Source: CAYVBE01 sp964448935
GTDB lineage: Bacteria > Planctomycetota > Brocadiia > SM23-32
Assembly (NCBI GenBank): GCA_964448935.1
Contig: CAYVBE010000036.1
Span: 1-26,318, forward strand
Direction: 5' to 3'
Length of the DNA: 26,318 nt
The position numbers were made by a program, and so were the translations under genes. The notes beneath the pieces were generated by a model. That model worked only from the letters and a program-made list of their open reading frames with translations. It searched no databases and was not told where the DNA came from. Shown piece by piece: positions 23,653 through 26,318 of this stretch; positions within the stretch are counted from its first letter, which is position 1; every line of letters begins with the position of its first letter.

Positions 23653-23681
23653 TTGACAGCGCGAAACGGCAGATTTAGAAT
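23653..23681 (+). promoter_or_regulatory. Near-consensus sigma70-type promoter of the second complete sulfatase gene
   Basis: TTGACA at 23653-23658 and TAGAAT at 23676-23681 with a 17-bp spacer, just after the stop of the membrane protein. The predicted start near 23688 gives a 40-base leader. It also excludes the in-frame ATG at 23680 as a translation start for this transcript. Confidence 0.75.
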
Positions 23682-23727
23682 GCCACGTTCTTTCCGATTC
23701 TTTCCCTGCGCAAGGAGACCGTGCCCG

Positions 23728-25185
23728 ATGCGTGTTCTTTACTACGACATAGACACCCTGCGTCCCGACCATCTGGGCTGCTACGGCTATCACCGCGACA
23801 CCTCGCCCAACATTGACCGCATCGCCCGCCAGGGCACGACCTTCACGAACTACTACGCCAGCGACGCGCCCTGCCTGCCCTCCAGGGCGGCCCTCTTCCT
23901 GGGGCGGCCCGGCATAGAGTCGGGCGTGGTCGGCCACGGCGGCACGGCGGCCGACCCGCACCTCGTCGGCCGGGACCGCGGATTCCGTCTCTCCCTCCAG
24001 TGGCATTCCTGGCCCATGGCCATGCGGTCTTGCGGGTTCTACCCCGTCAGCGTCAGCCCCTTCGCCGAGCGGCACTCGGCCTGGTGGTTCTACTTCGGCT
24101 GGCGCGAGATGGTCAACACCGGCAAGGGCGGCGGCGAGCGCGCCGACGAGGTGGTGCCCGAGGCGTTGGACTGGATAGAGCGCAACGGCGAGCAGGACGA
24201 CTGGTTCCTGCACGTCAACGTCTGGGACCCGCACACCACCTATCGGACGCCCGAGGAGTACGGCAACCCCTTCGAGGGGGAGCCGATCCCCGACTGGCTG
24301 AGCGAGGAGCAGATTCGGGAGGACTTCCAGAGCTTCGGGCCCCACAGCGCGCAGGAGCCGGGCGGCTACTCCCCGGGGGAGGACCGCCCCCGCGCCCCCT
24401 CCCAGATCAGGAACCTGGACGACTACCGCCGCTGGATTGACGGATACGACGTGGGCATACGCTACGCCGACGACCACTTCGGCCAGATACTGGAGGCGCT
24501 GGAACGCAAAGGCGTCCTGGAGGACACCGCCATCATCATCAGCAGCGATCACGGCGAGAACCAGGGCGAGCTGAACGTGTACGGCGACCACCAGACGGCC
24601 GACTACATCACCAGCCGTGTGCCGCTCATCGTGCGCTGGCCGGGCATGGAGGGCGGCCGGGTGGACGAGGGTCTGCACTACAACTACGACCTGCCGCCCA
24701 CCCTGATGGAGCTGCTGGACGGCGAATGCCCCGACCGCTGGGAGGGCCGGAGCTTCGCCGGCGCTTTAGAGGGGGAGGAGTCCGGGCGCGACCACCTGGT
24801 GGTATCCCAGTGCGCCTGGAGCTGCCAGAGGAGCGTGCGGTTCGGCCCCTGGATCGTCATCCGCACCTACCACACTGGCATGAAAGACTATCCGCCGGTG
24901 ATGGTCTTTGACCTTGAGGAAGACCCGCACGAGACCAACAACCTGGTGGAAGAGCGGCCGGAGATCGCGCAGAAGGGACTGGCCATACTCGAGGAGTGGC
25001 AGAATGACATGCTGGCCCGCTCCACCGAGCAGGTGGACCCGATGTACACCGTGCTGGAAGAGGGCGGTCCGTTCCACACCCGCGATGCGTTGGAGAGCTA
25101 CTGCGAGCGTCTGCGCGAGACGGACCGCGAGCAGCACGCCCGGTGGCTGGAGGAGACCGACGGCGGGCGACTGGTGGGCCGCTGA
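23728..25185 (+). CDS. Divergent sulfatase-family hydrolase
   Basis: 485 residues from the ATG at 23728 with AAGGAGA upstream. The frame is open far upstream only because of base composition. Sulfatase features: YYDIDTLRPDHLGCYGY (metal Asp near 7-9), a formylglycine-type motif CLPSR with Cys 49 and Arg 53, VWDPH with His 169, SSDHGE with Asp 274 and His 275, and RVPLIVRWPG. The Lys/His of the usual GKxHLG motif has no visible counterpart, and the second conserved Lys is replaced around YGDHQTADY (284-292). Metal and Cys sites thus remain while the sulfate-binding lysines seem lost. It may hydrolyse a different ester, as phosphonate monoester hydrolases of the same superfamily do. No signal peptide. 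It sits between a membrane protein and the prs-like gene and has its own promoter. Confidence 0.85.
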   Translation: MRVLYYDIDTLRPDHLGCYGYHRDTSPNIDRIARQGTTFTNYYASDAPCLPSRAALFLGRPGIESGVVGHGGTAADPHLVGRDRGFRLSLQWHSWPMAMRSCGFYPVSVSPFAERHSAWWFYFGWREMVNTGKGGGERADEVVPEALDWIERNGEQDDWFLHVNVWDPHTTYRTPEEYGNPFEGEPIPDWLSEEQIREDFQSFGPHSAQEPGGYSPGEDRPRAPSQIRNLDDYRRWIDGYDVGIRYADDHFGQILEALERKGVLEDTAIIISSDHGENQGELNVYGDHQTADYITSRVPLIVRWPGMEGGRVDEGLHYNYDLPPTLMELLDGECPDRWEGRSFAGALEGEESGRDHLVVSQCAWSCQRSVRFGPWIVIRTYHTGMKDYPPVMVFDLEEDPHETNNLVEERPEIAQKGLAILEEWQNDMLARSTEQVDPMYTVLEEGGPFHTRDALESYCERLRETDREQHARWLEETDGGRLVGR

Positions 25186-25215
25186 GGGCGACCCCGCCGC
25201 AGACGGAGGTGCCGT

Positions 25216-26318
25216 ATGATGGGTGACAAAGACACCGAGGAACGCCGCGTCTTCTTCACTCCCGAGCGTTTCGCGCGGGAGCAGCGCGAGCGGATGGAAT
25301 CCAGCCGCGGGCGGCTCCTGATCGCCGGATGCTGCTCCGGCTCCTACCTCTCCGGCGAGGTGGTGCGCCGATACCGGGAGCTGCTCCACGAGGCGGGCAG
25401 CGAGGACAACGTGCTGCACCTGGAGGACATAGACTTCCGCTTCTCCGACTCCGAGACCTGCGTCCGGCTGGATACCCACGTGGGCGGCTACGACGTGTTC
25501 CTTTTCCAATCCCCGTTCGACCCCACCAGCGACCGCAGCATAGACCAGAACTACATGGCCTTCCTCATCGCCGCGCGCACCTTCCGGGAGCACGGCGCCA
25601 ACCACGTGACGGCCGTGCTGCCCTATCTGGCCTATTCACGCCAGGACAAACCCACGCGGTTCATGCGCGAGCCCACGACGGCCAAGCTGATGGCCGACCT
25701 GAGCCTGGAGGCCGGCATTGACCGGCTGGTGGCCTGGGACCCGCACTCCGGCCAGTTGCGCGGCTTCTACGCCGGGAGGCCCGTCAGCATGTTGACGCCG
25801 CTTTCACTGTTCAGCGAGGCGTTCGAGCGTTTCCGCGGGCGGGAGGACGTCATCGTGGTCGCCCCGGACGTGGGAGCATCGAAGTTCGTCACCCACTTTG
25901 GCCGTGCCATGGACCTGAAGTGCGCCATCGCCTCAAAATACCGCCCCGAGCCGGAGACCGCTGAGGTGACCGACATCATCGGCGATTTCCGCGGCAAGAC
26001 CACCGCCATCGTGCTGGACGACATGATCAGCGGGGGCGGCACAATGCACGCCGTCGTCACGGAGCTGGTGGCGCGAAAGGACATCGAGCAGGTCCACGTC
26101 GGCGTCTCGCACAACCTCTGCGTCGGCAAGGCCCGCTCGCGGCTGGAGGAGCTGCACGCGGATTATCGGCTCAAAGAGGTGGTGGTGACCAACAGCATTC
26201 CGCAGACCGAAGAGTTCAGCTCCCTGCCCTTCGTGAAGGTGCGCTGTCTCTCGGGCCCTCTGGCGCGGACCATCAACCGGCTGCACTACAACCGGTCGGT
26301 CAGCGAGGTCTTCTACCG
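25216..26318 (+). CDS. Divergent ribose-phosphate pyrophosphokinase (PRPP synthetase)-like protein, partial at the right edge
   Basis: Translated from the ATG at 25216 (GGAGGTG upstream; a second ATG follows directly), the frame is open for 367 codons to the end of the window. Prs landmarks are present in order: PFDPTSDRSIDQNYMAFLIAARTF, LPYLAYSRQDKPTR at about 135-148 (normally YARQDR), DPHSGQLRGFY near 175 (normally DLHAxQIQGFF), VVAPDVGASKF, and the PRPP-binding motif IVLDDMISGGGTM at about 265-277. An extra N-terminal stretch of about 30 residues and many changed positions set it apart from canonical Prs. It is likely to make or bind PRPP, the cofactor used by PyrE upstream. Already longer than typical Prs (about 315) with no stop yet, it may carry a C-terminal extension. 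Confidence 0.85.
   Translation, partial: MMGDKDTEERRVFFTPERFAREQRERMESSRGRLLIAGCCSGSYLSGEVVRRYRELLHEAGSEDNVLHLEDIDFRFSDSETCVRLDTHVGGYDVFLFQSPFDPTSDRSIDQNYMAFLIAARTFREHGANHVTAVLPYLAYSRQDKPTRFMREPTTAKLMADLSLEAGIDRLVAWDPHSGQLRGFYAGRPVSMLTPLSLFSEAFERFRGREDVIVVAPDVGASKFVTHFGRAMDLKCAIASKYRPEPETAEVTDIIGDFRGKTTAIVLDDMISGGGTMHAVVTELVARKDIEQVHVGVSHNLCVGKARSRLEELHADYRLKEVVVTNSIPQTEEFSSLPFVKVRCLSGPLARTINRLHYNRSVSEVFY

Overview
This is a high-GC window from a Gram-negative bacterium. A five-gene Mla-type lipid transport operon implies an outer membrane. Three sulfatase-family genes, two candidate glycosidases, VWA and VIT-VWA surface proteins and frequent GTG starts fit the polysaccharide-degrading PVC-like lineages (Planctomycetota, Verrucomicrobiota, Lentisphaerota, or candidate phyla such as Hydrogenedentota). 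The sequence alone does not fix the phylum. Coding density is high, no intergenic gap exceeds about 280 bases, and I saw no tRNA, rRNA, CRISPR array or insertion sequence.

Layout. (1) Bases 1-3488, minus strand: mlaE-mlaF-mlaD-mlaC-mlaA. mlaA runs off the left edge. A good sigma70-type promoter with a 23-bp interrupted palindrome in its spacer precedes mlaE. (2) 3588-4286, plus: a strong promoter and a sulfatase that has lost its whole middle in frame. (3) 4301-6747, minus: an OmpR-type response regulator and a histidine kinase overlapping by one base, preceded by an intergenic region with three inverted repeats. (4) 6884-10392, minus: two secreted von Willebrand factor A proteins, one with a VIT domain. 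(5) 10672-12117, plus: a complete sulfatase without signal peptide, convergent with (6) 12140-13663, minus: a GH32-like beta-propeller glycosidase candidate that appears to be translated from a nearly leaderless mRNA. (7) 13834-17216, plus: CysD-like and CysN-like ATP sulfurylase subunits followed at 4 bp by an alkaline-phosphatase-superfamily phosphodiesterase. (8) 17290-20538, plus: a large secreted clan GH-A-like protein with its own promoter. (9) 20577-26318, plus: pyrE, purB, an unknown membrane-anchored protein, a divergent sulfatase with its own near-consensus promoter, and a divergent PRPP synthetase-like gene cut by the right edge.

Themes. Sulfur and sugar run through the middle: sulfate is activated (CysDN-like), sulfate esters are cleaved (sulfatases), and one secreted and one cytoplasmic glycosidase candidate are present. 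The sulfatases and the GH32-like protein lack export signals, so if active they would act on imported material. The right end groups PRPP-related genes (prs-like, pyrE, purB) with a sulfatase between them. The most promising targets for follow-up are the CysD-CysN-phosphodiesterase operon, the large GH-A-like protein, the inverted-repeat leader of the two-component system, the palindromic mla promoter and the in-frame internally deleted sulfatase.
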